A DNA stretch of 64,000 nt from UBA1444 sp964521625 (GTDB lineage Bacteria; Bacillota; Negativicutes; UBA1444): positions 26,290-90,289 of the forward strand of contig CAZFSM010000015.1 in the NCBI GenBank assembly GCA_964521625.1, given 5' to 3'. The notes beneath the pieces were generated by a model, which worked only from the letters and a program-made list of their open reading frames with translations, made no database searches and was not told the origin of the DNA. Within the stretch, counting starts at the first letter, position 1. Each line of letters opens with the position of its first letter. Both the position numbers and the translations under genes were made by a program. Shown in pieces: positions 53,210 through 62,295 of the stretch.

Positions 53210-54580
53210 TCAGGAATCCAGTTCATCCAGCACGCCGAACTCTTCTTCAAACGGCCGGATATTTTTGTTGCCCCAGATGAAGTAATAGGCCAGCGCGATT
53301 CCATAGACCAGCGCCACCCATTTCAGTGCTTCGGCTGAAGCCATGAACAAGCTGACCAGACAGAACAGCGCTATGATAAAGCTGATTGCCGGTACGATGG
53401 GATACCAAACTTTGAACGGACGTTTCAGGTCCGGCTCCTTGGAACGGAGCACAAACAGACTGACCAGACTGACCAGATACATCGCCACGGAGCCGAACAC
53501 GGATATCGTGATTACGATGTCTGTCAAACCGGTTAGCGCAGCGCCCAATCCGACCAAGCCCGGCAGAATCAATGCCCAGACCGGAGTGTGATGTTTGGGA
53601 TGGACATAAGCCAGGAATTTTGGCAGATAACCGGTACGGGCCATCGCGTAGGTCTGGCGGGAGTAGCCGACGATAATCCCATGCAAGGAAGCAATCAGGC
53701 CAAACAAGCCGATAAAGTTGACCAGTGCGACGCCGACCGTACCCACGCCTGCTTCACTAAGCGCCATCGGCAACGGGAAGTCAACAGCCTGGACAGTTTT
53801 ATAGTCTGCTATGCCGGCTGTCAAAAATAGCGTCAAAAATGCCATAACCATCAAGGTGGCCATGCCGGTCAGAAACCCGGTGGAAATATCTTTTTGCGGA
53901 TTGACGCATTCTTCCGCTGCCATTGCACCGCCCTCAATCGCCAGGTAAAACCAGATGGCAAAGGGCACTGCGGCCATGACTCCTTCAAACCCATTCGGCA
54001 GAAGCGGTTGCGCCATCAAGCGGGACATTTCAAAGTGCGGCACAGCTAAAATCCAGTAGATAACCAGGCCGACCAGCGCTACCACAGTGACAACCAGTTC
54101 GACCATTGCCGAGGTTTTCATCCCCCAGTAGTTGACCAAAATGAAGAATAGGAAGGCAACTATCGTCGCCTGCATTTGAGGGATCGCCGGCATCATGTTG
54201 TGGATATAACCGCCGACCGCCAGCGCGATTGCTGGAGGCGCAAATACAAACTCAATCAGGCAGCTAACGCCGTTCATATAGCCCCAGAACTTGCCGAGAG
54301 CGCGACGTGCATAAGCCGAAGGACCGCCAGCGTGAGGAATGGCGGTAGCCAGTTCCGAATAGGACAGGATGAAGGTCACATAAAAGATGGTGACAGGTAC
54401 CAACGCGATGGCGAGACCGATCGGACCGCCGGCGGCAAACCCATAACTCCAGCCAAAATAGTTGCCCGAGATAACCAGGCCCACTGCCAGAGCCCAAAGA
54501 TGAATTGGTTTCAGTACTCTCTGCAAATGGGCCGCGCCGTTTGCGGCCGGAATGTTGTTCGTGTCTGCCGGATTGCTCAT
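53210..54580 (-). CDS. eat: ethanolamine permease (APC superfamily)
   Basis: The 456-residue, twelve-helix amino acid/polyamine/organocation transporter matches the ethanolamine permease family: LKPIHLWALAVGLVISGNYFGWSYG at the start in shortened form, SYSELATAIPHAGGPSAY, and AIEGGAMAAEECVNPQKDI. It imports ethanolamine and replaces the EutH carrier found in other loci. The ATG follows AAGGAGG. It is the first gene behind a leader with an attenuator-like structure (54643-54764). Confidence 0.92.
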   Translation of the reverse strand: MSNPADTNNIPAANGAAHLQRVLKPIHLWALAVGLVISGNYFGWSYGFAAGGPIGLAIALVPVTIFYVTFILSYSELATAIPHAGGPSAYARRALGKFWGYMNGVSCLIEFVFAPPAIALAVGGYIHNMMPAIPQMQATIVAFLFFILVNYWGMKTSAMVELVVTVVALVGLVIYWILAVPHFEMSRLMAQPLLPNGFEGVMAAVPFAIWFYLAIEGGAMAAEECVNPQKDISTGFLTGMATLMVMAFLTLFLTAGIADYKTVQAVDFPLPMALSEAGVGTVGVALVNFIGLFGLIASLHGIIVGYSRQTYAMARTGYLPKFLAYVHPKHHTPVWALILPGLVGLGAALTGLTDIVITISVFGSVAMYLVSLVSLFVLRSKEPDLKRPFKVWYPIVPAISFIIALFCLVSLFMASAEALKWVALVYGIALAYYFIWGNKNIRPFEEEFGVLDELDS

Positions 54581-54642
54581 AAAATAAGTCCTCCTTCTTA
54601 ATAGTGGTATATGTTTTCTTGTGAAATCCCAAACAGTCAGAC

Positions 54643-54764
54643 AAAAAAGAAACGCCCTTCACAACCGTCCGGCAAAGCCGGCGGTCATAAAGGGCGTTAT
54701 TGCCCGTATTTCTTTGTACCCTCAGTCAGCGTTCCCATATCGGGCATGCAGGTCAGGATAATTT
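54643..54764 (-). promoter_or_regulatory. attenuator leader A, candidate EutV/ANTAR target
   Basis: On the minus strand, in order: the segment AAATTATCCTGAC (54764-54752), a small hairpin GGGC-AATAAC-GCCC (54705-54692), and a terminator with stem AACGCCCTT/AAGGGCGTT (54698-54651) followed by TTTTTT. The small hairpin shares GCCC with the terminator's first strand, so the two exclude each other. This is how ANTAR proteins antiterminate. The loop has the expected A at position 1 but A, not G, at position 4. Confidence 0.65.
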
Positions 54765-54819
54765 ACTATTATCTATTTCGAGCGGATTTAAAAAAATCCT
54801 GCAAGCAACTACCTTCCGG

Positions 54820-55269
54820 TCAATCTTTTTTCATCAGCGCCGCCAGTCGATCAACCAGCGGGTCCATTCCCAACCCTTCTTTGGCGGAAATTGTGTACAA
54901 CGGGTCGGTAAACCCCGCCTGCTGCAAATACCTTTCGGCGGCGTCCAGGTCGGCATCCTCGCGGTCAATTTTAGTCACAATCCCCACCACTGTCTTTTTA
55001 TTAAATACATTGGCAAATTTTGGCGGATAGGGAGAACGTTTGTTGGTCGCATCCTGCAGAGCCCAGATTTCCGACACCCGATGGCTGGCATCGATCAAAA
55101 CACGATAATAGGTGGGAATCTGGATGTATTCACCTGGACAGTCAATGAACAATCCTTTGAAGTCGAGCACCTGGGTTTTGCGATACACCAACGATTCCTG
55201 CAACAACCGCTGCTTCAGCGTTGTTTTGCCGGCGCCGATCCCGCCGATTAACAGAATTTTGTTTTTCAA
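54820..55269 (-). CDS. eutP: EutP/PduV-like GTPase
   Basis: The 149-residue protein has a P-loop (GGIGAGKTT), switch-region DCPGEY and TKID. EutP/PduV proteins associate with microcompartments, and EutP has been reported to have acetate kinase activity. Start is TTG, overlapping the eutS stop, with GGAAG upstream. Confidence 0.92.
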   Translation of the reverse strand: MKNKILLIGGIGAGKTTLKQRLLQESLVYRKTQVLDFKGLFIDCPGEYIQIPTYYRVLIDASHRVSEIWALQDATNKRSPYPPKFANVFNKKTVVGIVTKIDREDADLDAAERYLQQAGFTDPLYTISAKEGLGMDPLVDRLAALMKKD

Positions 55270-55607
55270 CTGCGGGTCACTTCCGCAGCCGTAAAGCCCA
55301 GCACCGTCACCAATGTATTTACAGCCGCACGGATTGCCGCTTCTACATCGGCCACATCGCCGGTCACTACGAGCGACCCGGTGAAACGATCGACAAAGCC
55401 GATCTCAATATTACCTGCCTTGGTGGCCGCATCTGCTGCAATGATCGCCGCTTCGCTGGGCGTAATCGTCATGATGCCGATCGCCCCCTTGCCGTCGAGC
55501 CCAAGCCGTTCATGCAGATCACCTTGCGGATTGGGAATGATATGGGCCATTGTCACCTGTTTACCGGGAACATATTCCTGGATAACGCGTTGTTTTTCCA
55601 CTGCCAT
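55266..55607 (-). CDS. eutS: EutS hexameric shell protein
   Basis: The 113-residue BMC protein matches EutS/PduU, a permuted BMC domain with an N-terminal strand pair (RVIQEYVPGKQVTMAHIIPNP) that can bend or plug the hexamer. Start ATG 55607 follows GGTGGTG; a frame running from 55679 overlaps cobT and is not used. It sits between cobT and eutP. Confidence 0.94.
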   Translation of the reverse strand: MAVEKQRVIQEYVPGKQVTMAHIIPNPQGDLHERLGLDGKGAIGIMTITPSEAAIIAADAATKAGNIEIGFVDRFTGSLVVTGDVADVEAAIRAAVNTLVTVLGFTAAEVTRS

Positions 55608-55647
55608 GATAATTTCACCACCATCGTTATTACTTATTGCCTGGCTC

Positions 55648-56703
55648 TTAGTTAGAAGGGGCAACCTGCGCTTCATCAAAAGTGGCCATCTCGTTGATGA
55701 TCTTCACCGCAGCATCAAGCAACGTCATCCCCAGCGCCGCACCAGTTCCTTCGCCCAACCGCATGTTCAGGTGCAGGCATGGTTTGACGCCTAAAACTTC
55801 AAGAATCGCTGCATGCCCAGGTTCTTCCGACAAATGCGATGCCATCAGGTATGGCCGAACCGCCACACTGATCCTGTAAGCCACTAATACAGCGGCAGAG
55901 GCGATAAACCCATCAAGCATGACCAACATACTGCGCGAGGCCGCTCCCAGCACAACTCCAGCCAATGCAGCAATCTCCAACCCGCCAACTTTGGCCAGAA
56001 CATCGAGTGCATCTTTGGGATTCGGATTATTAACGGCAATCGCTTCGGCAATCACCTGAATCTTATGATTTACAAAATCCGGCGCAATCCCTGTGCCTTT
56101 GCCCACCACCGGCGACACTGGTCGCCCGGTGAGAACACTGGTGATTGCAGAACTGGCTGTTGTATTGGCAATTCCCATCTCGCCAAGAGCCACTACATTT
56201 ACACCCTGATCCGCCAATTCATTGGCGATATCTATTCCAACGCCGATGGCTTTAATTGCGTCTTGCCGACTCATCGCCGGTCCCAGACGCATATTGTCTG
56301 TGCCTGATTTTATTTTGCAATGTCGGATCGGAACACTGGGCGCCAGAGAATTTTTCACGCCGACATCGACCAAAATCAACCGTGCATTGGCATGACGGGC
56401 CAGAACATTGATTCCGGCGCCGCCACGAACAAAATTATAAACCATCTGCTCGGTAACTTCCGGCGGAAAAGCGCTTACGCCTTCGGCGGCGACTCCGTGA
56501 TCGGCTGCCATCAGCACGATTGCTTTCTCCGGCAAAGCAGGACGAGGGGTACCCATAATGCCAGCGAATTGTCTGGCCATACTTTCCAGAACCGCCAGAC
56601 TACCCAATGGTTTTGTCAATCCATCCAGTCGGATCTGTGCTTCCTTCATCGCATTTTCATTTAATGGTTTAATGCATCGTATGGTTGTCGTGATTTTTTC
56701 CAC
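55648..56703 (-). CDS. cobT: nicotinate-nucleotide-dimethylbenzimidazole phosphoribosyltransferase CobT
   Basis: The 351-residue enzyme activates the lower ligand of cobalamin from nicotinate mononucleotide and dimethylbenzimidazole. LTKPLGSLAVLE, MAADHGVAAEGVSAFP and the catalytic-Glu segment LGEGTGAALG are intact. Start GTG 56703 has GGGGAGG seven bases upstream. It lies inside the eut operon behind eutV and leader B, so B12 lower-ligand supply is tied to ethanolamine induction. Confidence 0.95.
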   Translation of the reverse strand: MEKITTTIRCIKPLNENAMKEAQIRLDGLTKPLGSLAVLESMARQFAGIMGTPRPALPEKAIVLMAADHGVAAEGVSAFPPEVTEQMVYNFVRGGAGINVLARHANARLILVDVGVKNSLAPSVPIRHCKIKSGTDNMRLGPAMSRQDAIKAIGVGIDIANELADQGVNVVALGEMGIANTTASSAITSVLTGRPVSPVVGKGTGIAPDFVNHKIQVIAEAIAVNNPNPKDALDVLAKVGGLEIAALAGVVLGAASRSMLVMLDGFIASAAVLVAYRISVAVRPYLMASHLSEEPGHAAILEVLGVKPCLHLNMRLGEGTGAALGMTLLDAAVKIINEMATFDEAQVAPSN

Positions 56704-56716
56704 CCCTAAACCTCCC

Positions 56717-56837
56717 CGAAAAAATAAGCCCTCTAATGCCGTCGCCACTTTGGGCGCGGTCATTAAAAGGCTTTATTGCCCTATTCCATTGTTGCAGAAG
56801 TTTAATTCGCGCCTGTCAGGATAAATTCCTGCTACAG
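56717..56837 (-). promoter_or_regulatory. attenuator leader B, candidate EutV/ANTAR target
   Basis: On the minus strand: a hairpin containing AATTTATCCTGAC (within 56837-56812), a small hairpin GGGC-AATAAA-GCCT (56781-56768), and a terminator AAGCCTTTTAATG/CATTAGAGGGCTT (56773-56726) followed by ATTTTTTC. The small hairpin overlaps the first terminator strand, as in leader A, and the two leaders share AATTTATCCTGAC and GGGCAATAAMGCC. It lies between eutV and cobT. Confidence 0.65.
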
Positions 56838-56844
56838 GGGAAAA

Positions 56845-57417
56845 TTAATTTACACTGCCGCCGATAATCTGACGGGCCAACTCCACTAAAGAAATTCTGC
56901 GTTTCATCGCTTCCTGAATCATCTGCTGGTGCGCGGCCTGTTCGGAAATACGCTGCGCGGTGGCAAACAGAGCTTTGGCGCGAGAAATCAGCTTTTGCTG
57001 TTTCAATAAGTCTTTGGTCTCAGCTAGTTCCTGGCGCATGTGTTGCATATCTTTCCAACGGGCGTAAGCAATCCGCAGTGTCGCCATCAGATTCTGTTCG
57101 CAAACCGGTTTGACCAGATAGCCGCAGACATATACGTTCTCAGCCCGTTTGATGATATTGGGCTGACTGTAGGCGGTCACCATCACCACCGGAATATTGA
57201 GCGAATACAAAGCCCGGGCTGTTTCAATTCCATCAAGCTCAGGCATCATCACATCGAGAATCGCCATATCCGGCGACATCTGTCGGGCCAGTTCGATAGC
57301 CCGGGTTCCATTGCCGCATTCACCGCAGACAATATGTCCGGCGCGTTCAACCATCGCCCGGATATCAGCCCGGGTCAGCACTTCGTCTTCGGCAATCAGG
57401 ATCGATAAAGCCTTCAT
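56845..57417 (-). CDS. eutV: ANTAR response regulator EutV
   Basis: The 190-residue protein has a receiver domain (phosphoacceptor Asp55 in AILDVMMPE, Lys103 in LVKPV) and a C-terminal ANTAR RNA-binding domain (about 130-186, ISRAKALFATAQRISEQAAH region with SLVELARQII). When phosphorylated by EutW, such proteins bind paired RNA hairpins and prevent terminator formation. The ATG overlaps the eutW stop (ATGA). Two likely targets lie downstream in the same operon. Confidence 0.95.
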   Translation of the reverse strand: MKALSILIAEDEVLTRADIRAMVERAGHIVCGECGNGTRAIELARQMSPDMAILDVMMPELDGIETARALYSLNIPVVMVTAYSQPNIIKRAENVYVCGYLVKPVCEQNLMATLRIAYARWKDMQHMRQELAETKDLLKQQKLISRAKALFATAQRISEQAAHQQMIQEAMKRRISLVELARQIIGGSVN

Positions 57418-58856
57418 CCATATTCCTCCGCATTACTGAGTAAGAAAGAGACCTTGGCCACCGTCGATCCGCCCTGTCGTTCCAATTGAAACCCGCCCTC
57501 GAGTTGGTCACAAATCAACAAATTGACGATATACAGACCGAGATGTCCAGCGTTGCCTTGGGTTTTCGTCAACACGAGGGTTGAGCCGCTATCCGCCACC
57601 ATAATGTGAACCGTTCCGGCCGATTCCTCGACCAAGATACTGATCTCGCCATAGGGGTCTTGCCCGATGCCGTGTTTCAAGCTATTGGTCACCAGTTCAT
57701 TGATCACCAGCGCCATCGGCACTGCCTGTGTCGCTGGAATGCGAACCGATTGGCCCTGCACCACAGTCTTGATTTGTTGTTCCGGCAATGTGGAGGATTC
57801 CACCAACTTGGTCAAAATTCCTTCCGCCAAATCCAATAGGTCAATCGAGTCCCAATTTTGTTGAGCAAACATGTCATGTACCTGTGTAATCGAAAAAACC
57901 CGGTTGATGCAGGCGGAAAATTCCGATTGCACTACTGCTGACTCTGACCGGTGCATCTGAAGCCGAAGTAGGGAAACCACATTCTGCAGATTGTTTTTCA
58001 CCCGATGATGAATTTCGCGAATAATCGTGCTCTGCATGTTCAATTGCTTTTCCTTGCGCCGTAACTCGGTGACGTCCTGTAGCGAGACGACGCATCCGCT
58101 GAGCTCTCCATAGGTCACGAGAGGGTGGGCCTGAAACAGGAAAGCCTCCTGGCCGAAGCTAAATTCCATCGGGTTTTTCATGCCCTCCAGCAGGTCTTGC
58201 ACCGACTGGTAGCCGAGCACCGCCATCAGGTCACTGCTGAGCGGTTCGCAGCTGCGGGCTTTGCGGTACATTCTGGCTGCATTGCGATTGGCATAAGTAA
58301 TCTCACCTTTGAGGTTAAGCACAAAAATTCCGTTACCCAGCCAGTCTTCCCAGGTCGAATTTGTCATAGAAAAAGACATCAGCGTACTGCTGAGACGCTC
58401 TGCCGTCTGGCTGAGAAATTCGACCTGTTCCGCCTGGCGCACCTCGGCCGTGATATCCTTTTCCATAATCAGCACGCCGATTATTTGACGAACATTATTA
58501 TGCAATGGGACAACCGTCTGCGCAATCGGTACGCCTTCCTGGCTAACGCCGCGTACATTGCGCACCATTTCCCCTGCAGAAAAAACTTGATAAACGGCCG
58601 GTTCTCTGGTCGCATATGCCAGTTCGCCGACGACGCTGTGCCGGTAAAGCGAATTTTGGCGCGGCGGCGCCCAGGCTAATACAATTGCATCAATGCCATT
58701 GCTGGTCAGGGCATCAATAAAAATATCCGTCTCGGTCAGTTCCGACACGAAAGAGATCTGTCCCGCCATTGTTTCCAGCTGGCTGATATCTTCCAACGCC
58801 AGATCGGTATATTCCAGGCACAATTCACGCAGCGACGGCAATTTCTCTTCTATCAT
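57414..58856 (-). CDS. eutW: sensor histidine kinase EutW
   Basis: The 480-residue cytoplasmic kinase has an N-terminal sensing region related to EutW, a PAS-like segment (about 170-260), a HisKA_2 phosphoacceptor site REIHHRVKNNLQN (His about 283-284) and an HATPase domain with NELVTNSLKHG. It senses ethanolamine in characterised systems and phosphorylates EutV. Start ATG 58856 is inferred from family length; no good ribosome site is seen. Confidence 0.9.
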   Translation of the reverse strand: MIEEKLPSLRELCLEYTDLALEDISQLETMAGQISFVSELTETDIFIDALTSNGIDAIVLAWAPPRQNSLYRHSVVGELAYATREPAVYQVFSAGEMVRNVRGVSQEGVPIAQTVVPLHNNVRQIIGVLIMEKDITAEVRQAEQVEFLSQTAERLSSTLMSFSMTNSTWEDWLGNGIFVLNLKGEITYANRNAARMYRKARSCEPLSSDLMAVLGYQSVQDLLEGMKNPMEFSFGQEAFLFQAHPLVTYGELSGCVVSLQDVTELRRKEKQLNMQSTIIREIHHRVKNNLQNVVSLLRLQMHRSESAVVQSEFSACINRVFSITQVHDMFAQQNWDSIDLLDLAEGILTKLVESSTLPEQQIKTVVQGQSVRIPATQAVPMALVINELVTNSLKHGIGQDPYGEISILVEESAGTVHIMVADSGSTLVLTKTQGNAGHLGLYIVNLLICDQLEGGFQLERQGGSTVAKVSFLLSNAEEYG

Positions 58857-58906
58857 AATAACTATTATGTTTCGATCCCGTGCTGTGAAACCCTTTTTCA
58901 GACGGA

Positions 58907-58938
58907 CAAAAAAGACGCATTCAAAATCAGAACGCGTC
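58907..58938 (-). terminator. intrinsic terminator upstream of eutW
   Basis: On the minus strand GACGCGTTC (58938-58930) and GAATGCGTC (58922-58914) form a nine-pair stem with one G-T wobble, followed by TTTTTT. It ends the upstream glycosidase/isomerase operon and separates it from eutW. Confidence 0.85.
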
Positions 58939-58954
58939 AAAACCAGTGATCAAC

Positions 58955-60361
58955 TTACGGCGCCGTCATGCCCGCCACAGTCTTATCGACACGACCGTAT
59001 TTATCGGCAAACCTCACGATGTCATCTTCGCCCAAATAACCGCCGTTCTGAACCTCGATGACTTCAAGCGGCAAAGCACCGGAGTTTTCTAGCCGATGCC
59101 GAATTGTTTTGGGAATAAAAACCGTTTCGTTCTCGTTCAGAAAAAATTCGTTTTCGGCAACGGTCACTTTGGCAGTACCAGCAATGACAATCCAGTATTC
59201 GCTGCGATGGTAATGCATTTGCAAGCTGAGCACCTGGCCGGGATTCACGACAATGTGCTTCATCTTGTAGCCAAGCGCAGCGCCGAGCACGGTGAAAAAT
59301 CCCCAAGGACGATAAACTGTATCGGCATCGACAGTTTCGGCCATACTTTCCATCGCCAGGCTGGCCATGCAAAACCCAACGATGCTTTCAGCCCCTTGAT
59401 TAAGGTTCAAGCCTTCCGCCATAATGCCATCATAGCAACCGCCGGTTTCCGGATCGATCATGCTCTGGTGACAAGAGTTTTCTCCCGTATACCAGGCCAA
59501 GCTACGCCTAGCAAAACGCAACATCGTATCATCGCCGGTGACTTCATACGCCACCAGATGGGCTAGCGTGGACATGGACGCTTCGACCGGTTGCTGATCA
59601 AACAACGCCGTCGCCTCGCCCTGCAACCACCAGCCATTACAACCGACCGGACGAAAAAATCCGTCACGAAAAGCGTTCTGATCAAAAAACGCCATACTTT
59701 TAAGCGCGATATCAAGAAAGCGTTCCTGTCCGGTTTTTTGATACGCTGCGAACATCGACCACGGCAACAGTGCATTATCATAAGTCAAACTGTCTTCAAA
59801 CCAACACCAGTCTGAATTTGACGCGCACTGTTCAAAACGAACGGCAATAGCATCCGCTAGCTTGACAATCAGACCCTCGCTTTCGGCCCCGCCAACAAAA
59901 CCAAGTCCAATCAATGAATATGCCTGACCGCGCAACGCTTTGAGCGAATGCGCCTGCGGCATTGCCATTTTAAGCGAGCTGGCGCACGCTTCCTGGACGC
60001 CTGCCGGCATCACCGTCGAAGCCAATGCATAACCCAAAGCCCACAAACAACGACCGAAGCATTCTTCTGACCCCTGCATCTCCGTAAACTTACGATCATA
60101 GGTCATAAAGTTGCGAAAATGTCCATCTTCGGTCTGAGCATGCAAAACAAACGCCAAGTAGCGGTAAACCAATGCAAGCATTTCAGGACTACGATTTTTT
60201 TCGTAGAGCATGACTGCCATGATCAAGGCCCTGGCGTTGTCGTCGGTGGTATATCCCCGGGATAAGTCCGGCACGTTATAACGCGTGTGCTGGAACATGC
60301 CAGTGTCATCAGTCATACGAAAAATATGCGCTGTATTGAACGCCGCCACGGTCCGATTCAT
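58955..60361 (-). CDS. fusion of six-hairpin glycosidase-like domain and mannose-6-phosphate isomerase cupin
   Basis: This 468-residue protein has an N-terminal helical domain (1-340, FGRCLWALGYALA, QGAESIVGF) resembling the alpha/alpha-barrel six-hairpin glycosidases. A C-terminal type II mannose-6-phosphate isomerase cupin (about 348-460) begins RPWGFFTVL and has the metal-site block QMHYHRSEYWIVIAG. The cupin alone is the isomerase part of bifunctional mannose-1-phosphate guanylyltransferases. Start overlaps the upstream GT4 stop (ATGA). With GT4 and GH130 nearby, mannoside metabolism is inferred. Confidence 0.75.
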   Translation of the reverse strand: MNRTVAAFNTAHIFRMTDDTGMFQHTRYNVPDLSRGYTTDDNARALIMAVMLYEKNRSPEMLALVYRYLAFVLHAQTEDGHFRNFMTYDRKFTEMQGSEECFGRCLWALGYALASTVMPAGVQEACASSLKMAMPQAHSLKALRGQAYSLIGLGFVGGAESEGLIVKLADAIAVRFEQCASNSDWCWFEDSLTYDNALLPWSMFAAYQKTGQERFLDIALKSMAFFDQNAFRDGFFRPVGCNGWWLQGEATALFDQQPVEASMSTLAHLVAYEVTGDDTMLRFARRSLAWYTGENSCHQSMIDPETGGCYDGIMAEGLNLNQGAESIVGFCMASLAMESMAETVDADTVYRPWGFFTVLGAALGYKMKHIVVNPGQVLSLQMHYHRSEYWIVIAGTAKVTVAENEFFLNENETVFIPKTIRHRLENSGALPLEVIEVQNGGYLGEDDIVRFADKYGRVDKTVAGMTAP

Positions 60362-61614
60362 GTCCCTGCCCTCATTTCATTCTGCCCGATCAAAACATCT
60401 AGGGGCTGCAGAGCCGGTAATGCAGGCCTAACTAACCGCCAGGCATTTTGTTGCGCCCGATTTCCTGCATCTTCAATGATGTTTACGCTCAGTTCAGCAT
60501 ATTGTTCAGCCACGGCAGACCAGATCATACTCCGGCCAACCGCCAGCGTCTTGCGTTCCATAGCCGCTTTTTCCGTCGGATTGCCAAGGACAGTGCGAAT
60601 ACACCCGGCCATCGACTCGGCGTCTTTAAATCCAGCCAGCAATCCTCGCCCTTCGCCCAGCATTTCCTCCGCATAGCGGTATGGTGTCGATATGATGACC
60701 CGGCCGCAGCCCATCGCATAGGCCAAAGTTCCACTGACCGCCTGCTCTTTGGAAAGATACGGCGTCAAATACATGTCGGATAAATGAAGATAAGTGATTA
60801 CTTCCTGTTTAGTCAGATATTTGTCAATAAACCGGACATTGTCCTGCACACCCAACTTTTGCGCCAAATCCAGCAAACTTTGCCGATAGCTTTCACCCAT
60901 GCTGGCCTTGACGCAAGGGTGGGTCTTGCCGAGAATCAGATAAATCAGGTTCGGGTAATCCGGCACGACTTTTGCCACCGCTTCAATCCCATATTCAAGC
61001 CCTTTGGCAGGGCTAATCAGGCCGAAACTGCTGACAACCCGCTTATTCTTCAACCCGTAGGCTGTTTTCAATGTCGCGCGCAGTTCCACCTTCATGTCGG
61101 GCACACCATGAGGAATGAACGCCAGTTTCTCCGGCGCAATACCGTAGGTAGCGGCTAAAATGGCAAGCGAGCTACGGGCCATTGTTACAACTTTGGTGGC
61201 GAGTCTGCCCAGTTCTTGCAGCACTAGCTGCTGCGCCGGCAATGGTTCCAGCAGCACCGTATGCGTCGTAACAATAAAAGGAATCGTCAGCCCCTTGGCC
61301 AGGTCGAGAATGTAGTTGCCGCATTCGCCGCCAAAAATTCCGTATTCATGTTCAATGACCAGCAAATCAACATGGGTATTGGCCCATTGTGCCGTTTTGA
61401 AGTAACTGCTGCGGTCAAGTTGACTCAGTTTGCATGAAACTCGCGAATCTTCGTATGTTTCACTGCCAGAACTAACCGCGATGATATGAGGTGTTACCTT
61501 GTCAATCTTGCCGATTTCGTTCACCAGATCCTCGGTAAAAGTTGCCAGTCCGCATTCACGAGGCGGGTAGGTGCTCAGAAAAGCAACATTCTTTATTCGA
61601 TGTTTTATATTCAT
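60358..61614 (-). CDS. GT4 family glycosyltransferase
   Basis: The 418-residue protein is a GT-B glycosyltransferase with an acceptor-side start VAFLSTYPPRECGLATFT, FIPHGVPD at the junction, and the donor block LAYAMGCGRVIIST. The N-terminal pattern PPRECGIATF is shared with mannosyltransferase-like GT4 proteins often found next to GH130 genes. Start ATG 61614 follows AAAGGTGG. It is coupled to the downstream glycosidase/isomerase fusion by an ATGA overlap. Confidence 0.87.
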   Translation of the reverse strand: MNIKHRIKNVAFLSTYPPRECGLATFTEDLVNEIGKIDKVTPHIIAVSSGSETYEDSRVSCKLSQLDRSSYFKTAQWANTHVDLLVIEHEYGIFGGECGNYILDLAKGLTIPFIVTTHTVLLEPLPAQQLVLQELGRLATKVVTMARSSLAILAATYGIAPEKLAFIPHGVPDMKVELRATLKTAYGLKNKRVVSSFGLISPAKGLEYGIEAVAKVVPDYPNLIYLILGKTHPCVKASMGESYRQSLLDLAQKLGVQDNVRFIDKYLTKQEVITYLHLSDMYLTPYLSKEQAVSGTLAYAMGCGRVIISTPYRYAEEMLGEGRGLLAGFKDAESMAGCIRTVLGNPTEKAAMERKTLAVGRSMIWSAVAEQYAELSVNIIEDAGNRAQQNAWRLVRPALPALQPLDVLIGQNEMRAGT

Positions 61615-61902
61615 GCTGGCCACCTTTCCCTGGCAAGCACTTTTCGCAGTTGCCGCCAGGCGATCATATCCTCACAGAGAAGTTTTCCTCCGGACTAAGA
61701 CTATTTTTTAACGCGATAGAACTATCGTGTCCGTCATTTTTTCCCGGTATGTCTGTAGTTTAAAATGTTGACACAGCTTGCTCTCACAATCTCTGGTCAC
61801 CAGCGCACCTGCCGAGTATTCGTTGACAAATATTTTCGACTGGTCCCAACTGACACTTTCAATCCATAGCGACGAAATCTGAATTTCCCCGCACTTGGTC
61901 AG
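61615..61902. other. intergenic region with an open frame trailing csbD
   Basis: No clear gene. Directly behind the CsbD stop codon (TAG), the same frame stays open for about 66 codons on the minus strand (to a TAA near 61712), but has no ATG, GTG or TTG with a ribosome site at its beginning. It may be a decayed extension. The right end holds the CsbD stop; the left end holds the GT4 ribosome site. Confidence 0.4.
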
Positions 61903-62103
61903 CTATTTGCGCTTGCTGATAAAATCGTTATATTCTTCGGCTGCCTTATCTTTTGAATAGCCATATTTGGCTTGCAACAGTCCCTGAAGCCGTTCCAGAT
62001 TTCCGTCCACCGTTACAAGATCGTCATCAGTCAATTTGCCCCATTTCGCCTTAACTCCGCCTTTGAGTTCATGCCATTTCCCTTTGAGAATATCTTCGTT
62101 CAT
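61903..62103 (-). CDS. CsbD family stress protein
   Basis: The 66-residue protein has the CsbD pattern: a start with KGKWHELKGGVKAKWGKLTDD (shortened), a middle LQGLLQAKYGYSKDKA and a basic end. CsbD-like proteins are small, abundant general-stress proteins of unknown mechanism. RBS AGGAGAGG precedes the ATG. It lies in the GT4/GH130 cluster on the same strand, which may point to a stress-linked role for that cluster. Confidence 0.9.
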   Translation of the reverse strand: MNEDILKGKWHELKGGVKAKWGKLTDDDLVTVDGNLERLQGLLQAKYGYSKDKAAEEYNDFISKRK

Positions 62104-62295
62104 AAGTCACCTCTCCTTTTTTTCAGCGCAAACGTCAGTTTGCCTATCTATTAGCCTATGCGAAATCCATGCATAATTCATTAGAACGACAAAATGATTT
62201 ACATATAGGAATATCAGGGCATTTTATAACATTGGAACAAAATACCCTGGCAACCCAACCACGCCGATTACCGCGTATTCAGTTTCTATTAAAAA

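Noticed and set aside
54580..58940. Cobalamin riboswitch before cobT or eut genes
   Set aside because: No B12-box-like GCCACTG pattern with its flanking helices was found in the leaders; the visible structures fit ANTAR-type attenuation instead.
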